Shown piece after piece: positions 44,936-54,986 of a stretch of 64,000 nt of DNA. The DNA lies in NCBI GenBank assembly GCA_032716605.1, contig CM064519.1, forward strand, positions 20,820,348 through 20,884,347. Direction: 5' to 3'. The position numbers and the translations under genes were made by a program. Under the pieces are notes generated by a model, which was not told the origin of the DNA, did no database searches, and was given only the letters and a program-made list of their open reading frames with translations. Source of the DNA: Paralithodes platypus (Eukaryota > Arthropoda > Malacostraca > Decapoda > Lithodidae). Each line of letters opens with the position of its first letter. Within the stretch, counting starts at the first letter, position 1.

Positions 44936-47225
44936 GGTGTATAGGGGTATTGGAGGGGGTCTGTCTGATCATTATGTAGTGGTAGCTAAGGTTAGGATAC
45001 AAAAGAATTGGGTGAGGAGAGCGGGAGGGAGGCGAGAGGAGGGTGGAATGGTGAGGAGGGTGGAGAGGTTGCAGGAGGAGGAAGTCAGGGAGGAGTACAG
45101 GAGAGCAGTGGAAAGACGACTAGGTGGGTTCGACCTGGAAGTTATGGAGGAAGTGGAGGAGATGAGCAAGGTGTTTAAGGATGAGATCTGTGCAGCATGT
45201 GAGGTGTGTGGAGTGAGGAGAAGAGGGAGGGGAGTGAAAGGTACAGCATGGTGGACAGAAGAGGTAAGAATAGCTGTGGAAGAAAAGAAGAAAGCATATA
45301 GAGAGTGGTTGGGTAGTAGAGGGAATGAAGATTCCGAGAGACAGAAACGAGCGAGGTACGTGGAGAGTAAGAGGGTGGTGAAGAGAGTAGTGAAGGAAAG
45401 TAAGAGAAGAGTAGATGAGGAATTTGGAAGGAATCTGAGTGTAAAATGGAGGGAGAGTAAGAAACTGTTCTGGAAAGAAGTCAAGAAAGTTAGGGAAGGT
45501 AGCAAGGGAAACAGTAAGGGTGTGAAAGATAAGAATGGGAGAATGCTAGCCGAGAAGCAAGAGAGAGTCGAAAGATGGAGGGAGTACTTCAGTGAGTTGC
45601 TAAATGAAAGGAATGAAGAGCCAGCAAACATAGCTGGATATGGTATGGGAGGGAGAAGAAGAGAAGTAGTGGAGGAGGAGGTGGGGATCAGGAGGTCAGA
45701 AGTGTGGGAAGCCATGGAAAGAGTGAAGTTGGGGAAAGCACCAGGAACAGATGGAGTGTGTGGGGAAATGTTGAGGTATGGTGGTGAGATAGTGATAGAA
45801 TGGGTATGGAAAATGTGCAAACTAGCATGGGAGAAGGGGAGTGCACCCGATGACTGGAAGACTGGCATAATAGTCCCCCTATATAAGGGCAAAGGGGAAA
45901 GAGGAGTGTGTGGTAACCACCGAGGAATATGTCTTCTAAGCGTAGTAGGGAAGGTATACAGTAGGGTAGTGATTGAGAGAGTGAGAACGGAGAAATGGAT
46001 AGGCGACGAGCAGGGAGGTTTTAGGAAGGGAAGAGGATGTGTAGATCAGATTTTTACCCTGAATTGTGTTGTGGAGAAGTATCTGGAGAAGAAACAAAAG
46101 GTGTATGTTGCCTTTATGGACTTGGAGAAGGCCTATGACAGAGTGGATAGAGAAGGTTTGTGGAAAGTACTTAGAATATACGGAGTAGAGGGCAAGTTGC
46201 TGAAAGCAGTGAAGAGCATGTATGAGGGTGCAAAGGCGGCAGTACGTGTGGAGAGTGAGCAGAGCGAGTTCTTTGACCTGAATGTTGGTTTGAAACAGGG
46301 GTGTGTGATGTCCCCGTGGTTGTTTACTGTATATATGGATGGAGTTATGAAAGAAATACTATCAAGAGCAGTGGATGTTGGTGTATCGCTGAAAAGGGAG
46401 GGAATTGAGTGGAAGCTACCTATACTGCTGTTTGCGGATGATACAGTTCTGATGAGTGATAATGAATGGGAGTTGCAGGGTCTGGTAAATGAGTTTGGAA
46501 CAGTGTGCGAAAAACGGAATTTGAAGGTAAATACGGGGAAGAGCAAGGTTATGGTCTTCGAAAGGGGTGAAGTCACAGAGTGTGAGGTGAAGCTAAACGG
46601 TCAGGCTATGGAGATCGTCAACTCTTTTAAGTATCTGGGCAGTGTGTTGAGTAAAGATGGGACTATGGATGAAGAGGTGCGGGAGAGGGTACAACAGGGG
46701 AAGAGGGTTGTAGGAACGCTAAAAGCAGTAACAAGAAATAGGGTGGTCAGTATGGAAGTGAAGAAGTCCTTGCATGACAGTGTGGTAATCCCGACACTGA
46801 CTTACGGAAGCGAAGCATGGACGTTGGTTGAGAGACTCAGACCAAGAGTGAGAGCAGTGGAAATGAATTACTTAAGGAGTGCGTGCGGAGTTACATGGAG
46901 GGATAGACAGACTAATGAGGAAGTAAGAAGGAGGTGTGGTGTGGAGGTAGATGTGCTGGAAAGTGTGAAAAGGAACAACTTGAGATGGTTCGGCCATATG
47001 GAACGTATGGAAAGCGAGAGAATGACTAAGAGGGTGTACGAGAGCGAGGTGGAGGGACAGAGGGGGAGAGGTAGACCGAATATGAGGTGGAAGGATGGAG
47101 TGAGGAAGTACATGAACGAAGGCGGTGCTGGTTGGGGGGAGGGGCGTCGACTGACTGGGGACAGAGGTGCATGGGGGCGGTTCGTTCGTGGCCACCCCTT
47201 CGGGGATCACGGCGTCAGGCAATAG
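44895..47225 (+). CDS. LINE reverse transcriptase, 776-codon open frame
   Basis: After the endonuclease end (GIGGGLSDHYVVVAKV) comes a basic coiled linker (45000-45560), then RT: GKAPGTDGVCGEMLRYGG, PLYKGKGERGVCGNHRGI, DEQGGFRKGRGCVDQIF, FMDLEKAYDRVDREGLW, GLKQGCVMSPWLFTVYMDG, catalytic LLFADDTVLMSDNEWEL, KYLGSVLSKDGTMDEEV, and a C-terminal domain with LTYGSEAWTL and NNLRWFGHMERM. The frame is intact to TAG 47223-47225, close to the (GATA)n tail. A related ORF lies at 59403-61004. Young, but non-autonomous because the endonuclease is truncated and frameshifted. Confidence 0.88.
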   Translation: MIMYVWKKSVMDARVYRGIGGGLSDHYVVVAKVRIQKNWVRRAGGRREEGGMVRRVERLQEEEVREEYRRAVERRLGGFDLEVMEEVEEMSKVFKDEICAACEVCGVRRRGRGVKGTAWWTEEVRIAVEEKKKAYREWLGSRGNEDSERQKRARYVESKRVVKRVVKESKRRVDEEFGRNLSVKWRESKKLFWKEVKKVREGSKGNSKGVKDKNGRMLAEKQERVERWREYFSELLNERNEEPANIAGYGMGGRRREVVEEEVGIRRSEVWEAMERVKLGKAPGTDGVCGEMLRYGGEIVIEWVWKMCKLAWEKGSAPDDWKTGIIVPLYKGKGERGVCGNHRGICLLSVVGKVYSRVVIERVRTEKWIGDEQGGFRKGRGCVDQIFTLNCVVEKYLEKKQKVYVAFMDLEKAYDRVDREGLWKVLRIYGVEGKLLKAVKSMYEGAKAAVRVESEQSEFFDLNVGLKQGCVMSPWLFTVYMDGVMKEILSRAVDVGVSLKREGIEWKLPILLFADDTVLMSDNEWELQGLVNEFGTVCEKRNLKVNTGKSKVMVFERGEVTECEVKLNGQAMEIVNSFKYLGSVLSKDGTMDEEVRERVQQGKRVVGTLKAVTRNRVVSMEVKKSLHDSVVIPTLTYGSEAWTLVERLRPRVRAVEMNYLRSACGVTWRDRQTNEEVRRRCGVEVDVLESVKRNNLRWFGHMERMESERMTKRVYESEVEGQRGRGRPNMRWKDGVRKYMNEGGAGWGEGRRLTGDRGAWGRFVRGHPFGDHGVRQ

Positions 47226-48745
47226 ATAGATAGATAGATAGATCACTTTGCACCTCATGGGGGAAACCCATTCTGGTGAAGAATTTGAGCAGTTCCTTGA
47301 TGACAGTTGGAGCAGAGGTAGTCCTTAAGGGTATAGCCTCTGGGTAGCGAGTTGCCATGTCCATAATAGTTAATAAATAAATGTTACCTTGGGAAGTCTT
47401 AGGCAATGGGCCTACAATGTCCACTACCACCCGAGTAAAAGGATTCTCGAAAACGGGCAAGGGCACCAGAGGATGTACAGGCACCTTCTGATTTGGTTTT
47501 CCTGTCATCTGGCAAGTGTGACACCCTCTACAAAACTCCACTACATCTGCACGCATTCCTGGCCAGTAAAAGTGGGCTCTGATTCTGTCTAGAGTTTTTC
47601 TCACACCTAGGTGTCCTGCCAATGGTATACAATGTGCCATTTCCATGATATCTCTACGACAAGGTTTGGGAACTACTACTTGATGGACGTCCCAAGCCCC
47701 GTCATCGATTGGTCTGTGTGGCTGTCTCCATCTACGCCACAATACTCCTCCTTTGAGGTAGAAACATTTACCACCCTCCTTCTCACATTCCTCTTCACTC
47801 ACGGACCTGGCAGCTAACTCCTTGCATTCACTATCATCTCTCTGTAGCTCTACCAGGCCACTAGGACAATTTGGAGGGGTTTCATGGTCATCGTTAGGGT
47901 CAAGATGAGCCATAAAGGTGTCAGATAAATCCACCTCAGTCACATCATCAGGCACAGTTGGAGCGTCATTCACACTCTCATCATCCCTTTCATCAACTCT
48001 TACATTCGGTACATTTCTGTCTGAGGGAACTGCTACTTGAGACATTGAACGTGTGACAGCACACACAGGGAAAACTGTTGGCATCTCCTTGTCGAGCTCA
48101 CCGGTTAGTGGCTCGTTAACAGGGGAAAGTGACAAAATGGGGTCTGGTCGGACCTTCTCACCTGCTACATCATTCCCCAAAAGGAGTGTTACCCCGGGCA
48201 CAGGGATATCTTGGGACCTACACAAAGCTATGGTGGCCTCACCCTGTAGTAATTCACATTCAATTTCGCCTTTTACCAAGTGTGCATAAAATTGGCCTCC
48301 AGCACCTCTCATTACAACTGGTTCGCCAGGTGGGCACTCAGTGTAAGGATTCACCATGAGGGTGCTAGTAGAACCTGTGTCTCTCAGAATTTTTACCTCA
48401 TGCATACAACCATTTAATCTCACGTTGCCAGATGAAATAAAGGGACGGTAACTGTCCTGCACTGATGGTGAAATTATTATTGGCTTAACCCTAGTGGGTT
48501 GCACCACACATGCTACTACACCCCTGTCTAGATGATTTACGTTAGCTGCTAGGTACTCCTTCTGTCGGGAGTCCTGCATTAAAGGAACTTTTGGTGCTAG
48601 GTACTCCTTCTGTCGGGAGTCCTGCATTAAAGGCACATATGGAATTTGAGATACGGCAGCAACAGTCTGCCCCGATCTCTCGGTTTTCTCCTTGGCCCAG
48701 CACTGATAAGCTAGGTGGCCTCTCATGCCACAAAAAGTACATACT

Positions 48746-49935
48746 TTAGGGGATACGGGCATTACTATTAATTTGAAGCCCACCTCTGTTACCATTGCCC
48801 TGAGTCGCATTTTTAGTTGGGGGAACAATTCTATTTTGGCTAGCTGGGGAAGACGTTATAGGCTTGTGACTGGGTCTGTCAGATTTGTGATTGGGATACT
48901 TAAAATTAGAACTAGAATTATCGTAGGGCTTCTTTCCACGATTTTTGTTGTTGAGCACGTATGTGTCAGCCATGTCAGCGGCGTCGGCAAGACAATCTAC
49001 CCTTTTCCCCTTTAAATGATAGGATACAGAAGAATCAATTTTCCATAGGAAATTTTCTAACAGGACCAACTCCTTCAGATCGTTGTAGCTTGTGACTTTC
49101 TTACTCTTGACCCAATGATTGAAAGTTTTAGTCATGGTCCTGGCAAATACCTTATGGGTTTCTTCTACTTTCTTCTGGTTTTTACGGAAAGATTGCCTGT
49201 AAGCCTCAGGCTGCAATTGATAGGTTTTTAGGATAGCTTCTTTGAGATTGTCATAATCCTGCCTAACTTCTGCTACTTCTGACAAATACGTGGCTCGAGC
49301 CTGCCCTGTCAAAACGGTTTGTAACATAAAAGGCCATTGATCTCTTGTCCACTTCATACCTCCAGCAACTTCCTCAAACAAAACAAAGAAATCCTGCACA
49401 TTATCCTCAGTGAAAGGTGGAATGACACTAGTCATAGTCAATCCCAGAGGGGGAGCAATTACGGGAGCATTTGTATTGACATTTAGTTGAGCTATTTGAT
49501 ATTGATATTGATAATGTTCAGTCTTTATTCTGGCTTCTTCGATATTTGCTCTGGCTTGTTCGGCATTTGCTTCGGCATTTATTCTGGCTTGCTCGGTTTT
49601 TGCTTCGGCATTTATTCTGGCTTGTTCGGTCTTTATTCTGGCTAGTTCCAGTACAGTACTTGATCACCGGTCAAACCAGGTGGCAATTGTTCATCAAGTT
49701 GGCTAGGTTTACTCGGGATCCCACCAACTGCTCCGTCTCCCTCCCCGCCTTCTACAGGGAACAGGTGGGTTTTTATGGTCTGAGCCACCTCTACTTTGGA
49801 CATGTTTGAGACAGTTAACTGGAGATGCGAGGCAAGCACTGTCAGTTCGGATTTTGACAGACAGTCAATATCAGGGGCTGTGGGGTCTGATTCTATGAAA
49901 ACTCGAGCATCTTCGTCATTAATTAGATGAGGCAT
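48746..49935 (-). pseudogene. Gypsy-like Gag, disrupted
   Basis: I place the start at the ATG at 49933-49935 (MPHLINDEDARVFIESDPT), which opens a SAP-like N-terminal segment (LSKSELTVLASHLQL). A stop near 49643 interrupts. A repeat rich in E-Q-A-R-I follows (49505-49640), then the capsid-like part: TMTSVIPPFTEDNVQDFF, WPFMLQTVLTGQARATYL, LKEAILKTYQL. The frame ends at 48746, one base out of frame with the CCHC knuckle. Function: particle formation and RNA packaging, from family knowledge. Confidence 0.82.
49505..49640 (-). repeat. Short tandem repeat coding E-Q-A-R-I heptads in Gag
   Basis: On the minus strand, imperfect 21-24-bp units encode K-T-E-Q-A-R-I and N-A-E-Q-A-R-I variants about five times, then E-E-A-R-I-K-T-E. 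The pattern would form a charged helix or coiled coil. Confidence 0.75.
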
Positions 49936-49984
49936 GATTAATATTTGATTTTTAAGTACTGATACGGTAATGAAACTGTATGAA

Positions 49985-50006
49985 ACGAATCCTGGCAAGG
50001 TCGTCA
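49985..50006 (-). promoter_or_regulatory. Candidate primer-binding site of the LTR element
   Basis: Just inside the 5' LTR on the minus strand, after a short GAAGAG spacer, the sequence TGACGACCTTGCCAGGATTC lies where a tRNA primer would anneal. A TGG start would be expected; TGA here is one mismatch. I cannot name the tRNA. Confidence 0.45.
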
Positions 50007-50012
50007 CTCTTC

Positions 50013-51872
50013 TGTTATGTATCTTGATCCTCAAGTGGTTAACTTGATGAATCTACATAGCACAGAGATATATATTAACCCTTAAAGAGCGGCGCGCAAC
50101 ATAACTCGAGTTGAAAAAACTGGCAAAAAACGGGTGAAAAAAGGGTGGAAATCGAGTGAAAATGGGTGGGATAGTAATGATCCATACGTCCGACATCTGT
50201 GGCCTCCCGGCCCACACTAACTCCAGTTCCCCCACCGCGCGAGAGGATGACAGTATAACCAATAGTTCGCTAAAAGTGAGCAAGGTAGCAAAATCAGCTA
50301 AACTTCCATCTTCGAGGTAACACCAGTTGTCAGTGCTCCACGAGTGCTACGTAGCTGTATGTGGCGTCATTGTGTAGCGATTTCCACCTAGTTTTCGGCG
50401 CAATACAGTTCCTTTCATACTGATGGTTGATATAGCAGTCAGAACGGCCCGGAAAGGCCCAAAACGGCCACAGAGCACCCGCTAGACAAGGGTTAAGGTA
50501 TCAGTCAGCTGAAGGCAAAACAAAAGTAAAATCTAATAAAATTATTTCCTGTTGTTGCTTCCTTTCCTTTTGGATCTTAGGACTTAGTATCCTTTATTGA
50601 CTGATACTCTTTAATTATGAAAAATACTGAAACTAATTAAAGTCATGTAGTATTTATAAAGAATTATTATTTAACCGAAGCTTAGTAGGCTATGGTTATG
50701 AACCGAAGAAGTTATATCTAAAGAAGGACTATTAATTCTATAAAAAGTCTTGAAAGATAAATATTAAAGTAAGAATATTTCTGTCTCTTACCCTTTTTGA
50801 AATGAATAGATAGTTTTCTTATATGTCCTTTTATTTATATTTAATGTAATTATTCTTGGTTCTTATCTTACGTTAACAGTATTATATTATTATTATCATC
50901 AGGATTTATATCAAAGTCACATAAAAAGTTAGATATATATATTTAATAATTAGTTAAATGTATTTCTTAACCACGTAACATTGAGGTTTGATTATGAGTA
51001 AATTAAGTTGCAGGATCGCTTCATAGATTCGATTCAGGTCTCACTCAAATAATATGAAGAGCAAAAATAATATTTTGAAGCTAAAATAATTTTCTTCAGC
51101 TTAGGAAATCACTAGAAGTAATATTAACACAGCCATGTTAGTCTAAGGCGATATTACTAATATGAGACAATAGCATCACCGTACTAAGCACCGTTAAGCA
51201 ATGTAAGCTTAATTAAAAGAAAATGAAAGAACTCGTAAGTATTAATATAAAACAATAGTATTACTTTCATCATAACCCAATTACTTAAAGAGTTGCTTTA
51301 GTCCACAAGTTAGTCAACTAAAATAGTTAAGTACATAATAATAGCGTTAACGTTAATTCCCAATCACATATCTCACTAACCAACATAACGTAAGTGTTTA
51401 CACCGAACACACTTAACACACACTTATATAATCTGACTGACAGTCACAATCCCATTATAATACTTCACTCCGTCTTCCTCCAGCTGCAAGTTCACCTTCC
51501 CCAACTCCAAATGAGACTGATTTGAATGCCCACTACTCGGGTCTTATATACTAAACAATGATGGTGTAGGAACGAATCAGGAGGCGAGTGATGGTGTGCG
51601 CCCCTATCATAGCTCCTCGAATTGCATAGCAGGTGCGTGGTCCAATGGGGGCTCCTGGCTTCGATGATACGTCATAGCGTCGGGTCATCGAAGTAGTTTG
51701 CAGGGTCCCCTATGACGCACGCAGGTGTGAAGGCTTGTTTGCTGGTATGCGGACGAGCTGGCTTCCCACTCGCTAGTTCGCTCGCTGGTCTGCTTCGCCG
51801 CCTGGGTAGTTTGGCACTCCTTCAACTCTAATTCTAAACCTTAAATTAACATACAGGGCTCCATATGTCAGA
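50013..51872 (-). repeat. LTR (5' LTR relative to the element), carrying a MITE
   Basis: Starts TGTTATGTATC and ends ..CCATATGTCAGA on the plus strand. Removing the 414-bp MITE and its TTAA leaves 1442 bp, against 1441 bp for the other LTR. The insertion is absent from the left LTR, so it happened after integration. Confidence 0.93.
50079..50492. mobile_element. piggyBac-type TTAA MITE, 414 bp, in the right LTR
   Basis: Flanked by TTAA at 50075-50078 and 50493-50496. The termini CCCTTAAAGAGCGG and CGCTAGACAAGGG share a CCCTT inverted repeat. The left LTR preserves the empty site ATATATTAAGGTATC. No transposase is encoded. The interior differs from the 480-bp and 2.7-kb elements, so this is a third TTAA family. 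Confidence 0.87.
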
Positions 51873-53397
51873 ATATTCACAACGTGTCCTTCAGGATGCT
51901 GACAGTGAATCAAATCAGGCTAACACTTCCGCCGGGAGGGTGGATGTGTTCTTTAGACCTGACAGACGCGTATTGGCACGTCCCGGTCAACAAGAGATTT
52001 CAAAAATTTCTGGCTTTAAGAATAATGCATCAGACTTATGTCTTTCAAAGGATGCCGTTTGGATTAAACCTAGCGCCACGCATTTTCACAAAATTAGTCC
52101 GGCAAGCCCTGATGCCCATTTTAGAACAAGGGATCAGGATCTTGTGGTATCTAGACGACTGGCTGGTGGTGGCAGAGACAGAAGAGTTATGCAACACTCA
52201 TGTCAACATTACGTTAAACCATGTCAAATCTCTAGGATTCAAGGTCAACTTGGTAAAGTCCAACCTTGTTCCCTCACGAGTAATTCAGTGGATAGGGCTG
52301 GTCTGGGACACAGCGTCTCTCACTCTGAGTCAGAGTGTGGACAATCGAAACAGGTTTCGCAAAAAACTGTTTATGTTTCTCCACAGTCGGACTACGACAC
52401 GGAGACTCTGGGAATCTCTAGTCGGTTCTCTCAACTGGGTTCAACTAACTGTGAAGTTGGGCCGGTTGAAAGTCAAACGTTTAATATTGGAGGGCAACAA
52501 ATATTTCCCACTCTTACCGGCGGGAAAATTATGGCCTATCCCAGCATTAATACACAGCTTACTAGCGGTCTGGGCGAAGAGGGAAATGTTGCATTCAGTC
52601 ATGTCATGGACCTCTCCTCCGCCGACGGTATGGGTGGACACGGATGCGTCAGGGACGATAGGTTGGGGCTTTCAGTCAAACCTCGGGCATCAGGGTCAAG
52701 GGCTTTGGTCCCCTTCAGAAACCTCTCACATAAATGTCAAAGAGTTACTAGTCCCCTTGTATTTCCTTCAGGTTGACGGCTCTACTTTACGGGAAAAGTC
52801 GGTGGCCTTCAGGATGGACAATCTCAATGCAGTTCACTGCATTCAGAAACAAGGGTCAACGAGGTCTCGGAAGTTGCTAGGCGTGTCAGAAAAGATTTTT
52901 ATGCTAGCCAACAAGCTGAACATTCATCTTCATGCATCATATCTCCCAGGCGTAGCAAACGTCTGGGCAGACGCGCTGTCTCGGAGACAGAGCACAACAG
53001 TAGCGTGGGCACTCAAGCAAAACATTTTCGATCAAATGATTGCAGAGCCTTACCGTCCACAAGTGGATCTGTTTGCGTCAGAGGAGAATCACAAACTCCC
53101 TCGGTACCTCACACGCCGGACATTAACGCCGGCAGGGGGGCCCGACACATTGGTGACGGATTGGAACAGGTGGAGTTCCATTTATCTGTTTCCGCCACCA
53201 GACGCTTCTCTAATGTGCCACGTAGTCAACAAACTACAGGATTATCGAGGCATAGTCTCGTTAATCGCGCCCCTGTGGCCGGCGCAGTTGTGGTACCAGC
53301 AATTGAGAATGTGGTGCCCGAACCCGGTGTCGCTCCCGGTCGGGTATTTCCACTTAGACACGATTGGCAACCTAAAGACCTCGCTGACTTTTGCATT

Positions 53398-54376
53398 GTG
53401 GACATTCAGGCCAAGTGGCTAACACCGTATGGTAGAAACGTGACAGATAAATTTATGAATCAGTACACACAATCTACCAAAAGGCAATATCAATCTCATT
53501 GGCAGTCCTTTACTTCTTGGATAGTTAGAACAGAACAGACAGTACCTTCGGTGGCGTTAGTTTTTCATTATTTAAACTATTTGTTTGAACAGAAACGTCT
53601 ATCTGTAGTGACTCTAAAAAATCACTTAACAGCTATCAGGGTGCCATTCTTTGACCTTACAGGTCTAACCATACCACAGGCGGAAGAAACAGGTTTCATG
53701 AGAGCATGCTTCAAACTCCGCCCACCTCCCCGTCAGCTCATGCCTACCTGGTCTCTTGACAAGGCGTTATCTTTGCTTCATTCCCGTCTGTATCAGAATA
53801 CGGCAGATTTTGAATTACTATTAAAAGAGGCTGTGTTCCTTATGGCTCTGGCAACAGGTAGCAGGGTGTCTGAGCTGGCGGCGATGAGCAACACCCCTAA
53901 TTGCATAAGGTTTGGTAGACTCAATGATTGCATTCATATTGCACCTTCCCCAGGGTTCATCGCCAAGAATGAACATAGTGAACATGTTTTTTCAGAGTTC
54001 ACGGTGCCGGCGTTGAAACGGGGTAAAGTGCACCATAATTTGTGTCCTGTACAAGCTTTAACCAAATATATGAGAGTGGCACCTCTTAACCAACAAGGTG
54101 CTTTATGGGTATCGAGTACAGGTAAAAGGTTAATGAAACGAAAAATGGCTTCTCTGCTAGTCGAAGTAATTAAAGAGAGTAATCCCGGCGTAGTGGGTAG
54201 GGCCCACGATTTACGCAAATGGGCAGCATCTTTACGTTTTCTTAAAAAAAAATTATGTTGAAGACATAGCTACTACTCAACTATGGGCTTCAAATCATAC
54301 GTTTTTAACTCGATACCTGTCGGTAGCACTAGACAAACCATCAATGCCGTGTATAGCGTTACGGCAAAGGGTCTAG
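53398..54376 (+). pseudogene. DIRS tyrosine recombinase, copy C, frameshifted before the catalytic Tyr
   Basis: The position of the Met start of A and B is GTG here (53398), and a 3-bp deletion removes the Glu of DIQEAKW. The frame is open through QYTQSTKRQYQSHWQSF, R in ATGSRVSEL and HDLRKWAASLRFL. At about 54242-54252 an A-run has gained one base, which ends the frame (L-K-K-K-L-C-stop). One frame over, LWASNHTFLTRYLSVAL with the nucleophile Tyr continues to TAG 54374-54376. One indel therefore removes the catalytic residue. Confidence 0.9.
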
Positions 54377-54483
54377 AGGGGTCTCTAAGTCACTTATTGT
54401 TTAGGTTAAGGAAGAGGGGGGGGGTGCAGTCAGTGTAATATAAGACACCCTAGACCCCGCCAAAGGATATGTACAGAGTATAC

Positions 54484-54713
54484 GAGCTGTGATACAATGT
54501 ATAAGTGTTGTGATTAAAATTTCTCTGTAGTAATGCCTACGGGAAATGTGGTTGAAGTACAATGGATGTTGTACAACAATGGTTTCTTTCAGCTATGCGA
54601 GCTGTGATACAATGTATAAGTGTTGTGATTAAAATTTCTCTGTAGTAATGCCTACGGGAAATGTTGTTAAAGTACAATGAATGTAGTACAACAATGGTTT
54701 CTTTCAGTGGGAT
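54484..54713 (+). repeat. 115-bp tandem duplication in the DIRS 3' region, copy C
   Basis: Units start with GAGCTGTGATACAATGTATA at 54484 and 54599 and end near AACAATGGTTTCTTTCAG. Copies A and B have a single unit. Confidence 0.85.
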
Positions 54714-54986
54714 ACACTGTTGAAGCAATTTAATTTTAAGACTTCTCAGTAGTTGCAACTCCGAGTAGCATTTTAGTAAGTACATCTGCGATAGTACGAG
54801 AATTTATTCTATTTTTGTGTCTAATTTTAAGGAATATGCACATTAGAATAATGGGGTTTATATGTGCACATGTAAACATACAGTTTTATTTTTCACCACT
54901 TAATTTAAGTGGGGTGCCTTTAACTTTCAGATCTGGCAACAGATTCTCATAGTTACTCCCTTTTTTCCTCGAGCAGGCTTCTTTAA

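Larger units (their letters stand above)
44487..47240 (+). mobile_element. RTE-like LINE with (GATA)n tail and 9-bp duplication, in the gypsy integrase
   Basis: The insert is flanked by GATCACTTT at 44478-44486 and 47241-47249 and ends in (TAGA)n, the marks of target-primed reverse transcription. It encodes the end of an endonuclease and a full RT. It is 5'-truncated at 44487. Family assignment as RTE-like rests on the NHRGICLLSVVGKV and EQGGFRKGRGCVDQ motifs and is moderate. Confidence 0.9.
44371..48776 (-). pseudogene. Gypsy-like pol: CCHC knuckle, protease and integrase core, split by a LINE
   Basis: Minus strand from 48776: CTFCGMRGHLAYQC (C-x2-C-x4-H-x4-C), a duplicated VPLMQDSRQKEYLA segment, aspartic protease RDTGSTSTL (Asp codon 48379-48381), a long acidic spacer, integrase zinc finger H..H..CRGCHTC (about 47640-47510), and the catalytic core with Asp in VVVDIVGPLP (47418-47420) and Asp in EVQSD (about 47244). 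A LINE (44487-47240) then interrupts. The core resumes at 44477 with QGTNFTS and reaches the catalytic Glu in HPESQG (44389-44391). The catalytic triad is complete in sequence but physically split. A one-base deletion near 48750 separates it from Gag. Confidence 0.9.
39594..51872 (-). mobile_element. Ty3/gypsy-like LTR retrotransposon with integrase before RT, internally deleted
   Basis: Two LTRs of about 1.44 kb bound an interior read on the minus strand: primer-binding region, Gag, CCHC knuckle, protease, integrase, then the start of RT, then the polypurine tract. The DIRS sequence on each side (CCACAT / ATATTCACAACG) shows the insertion point, with a near-duplication ACAT/ATAT. Most of RT and all RNase H are missing, so the copy cannot move alone. 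Two LINEs sit in the integrase and one TTAA MITE in the right LTR. The PR-INT-RT order is that of Gmr1-type elements rather than standard gypsy. Confidence 0.88.
39216..53422 (+). pseudogene. DIRS reverse transcriptase-RNase H, copy C, split by LTR element
   Basis: The first part, 39216-39593, runs from the -1 shift point through LLTGSFRACHQAWPL and SLEVESLVQEMI. A C-run indel near 39490 precedes FTSKLFLVPKRDSIQMRP. The gypsy-like element then interrupts between Leu-His-Ile/Asn codons. Coding resumes at 51873 and is open to 53422: FRMLTVNQIRLTLPPGGW, MPFGLNLAPR, catalytic YLDDW, RNase H WVDTDASGTIGWGF and NVWADALSRR. Apart from the insertion and one frameshift this is the best preserved RT of the three copies. 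Confidence 0.9.

Noticed and set aside
44972..45892. A 306-codon minus-strand frame (Ser/Leu/Thr-rich) in the LINE at 44487
   Set aside because: It is the antisense of the purine-rich RT gene and has no family similarity.
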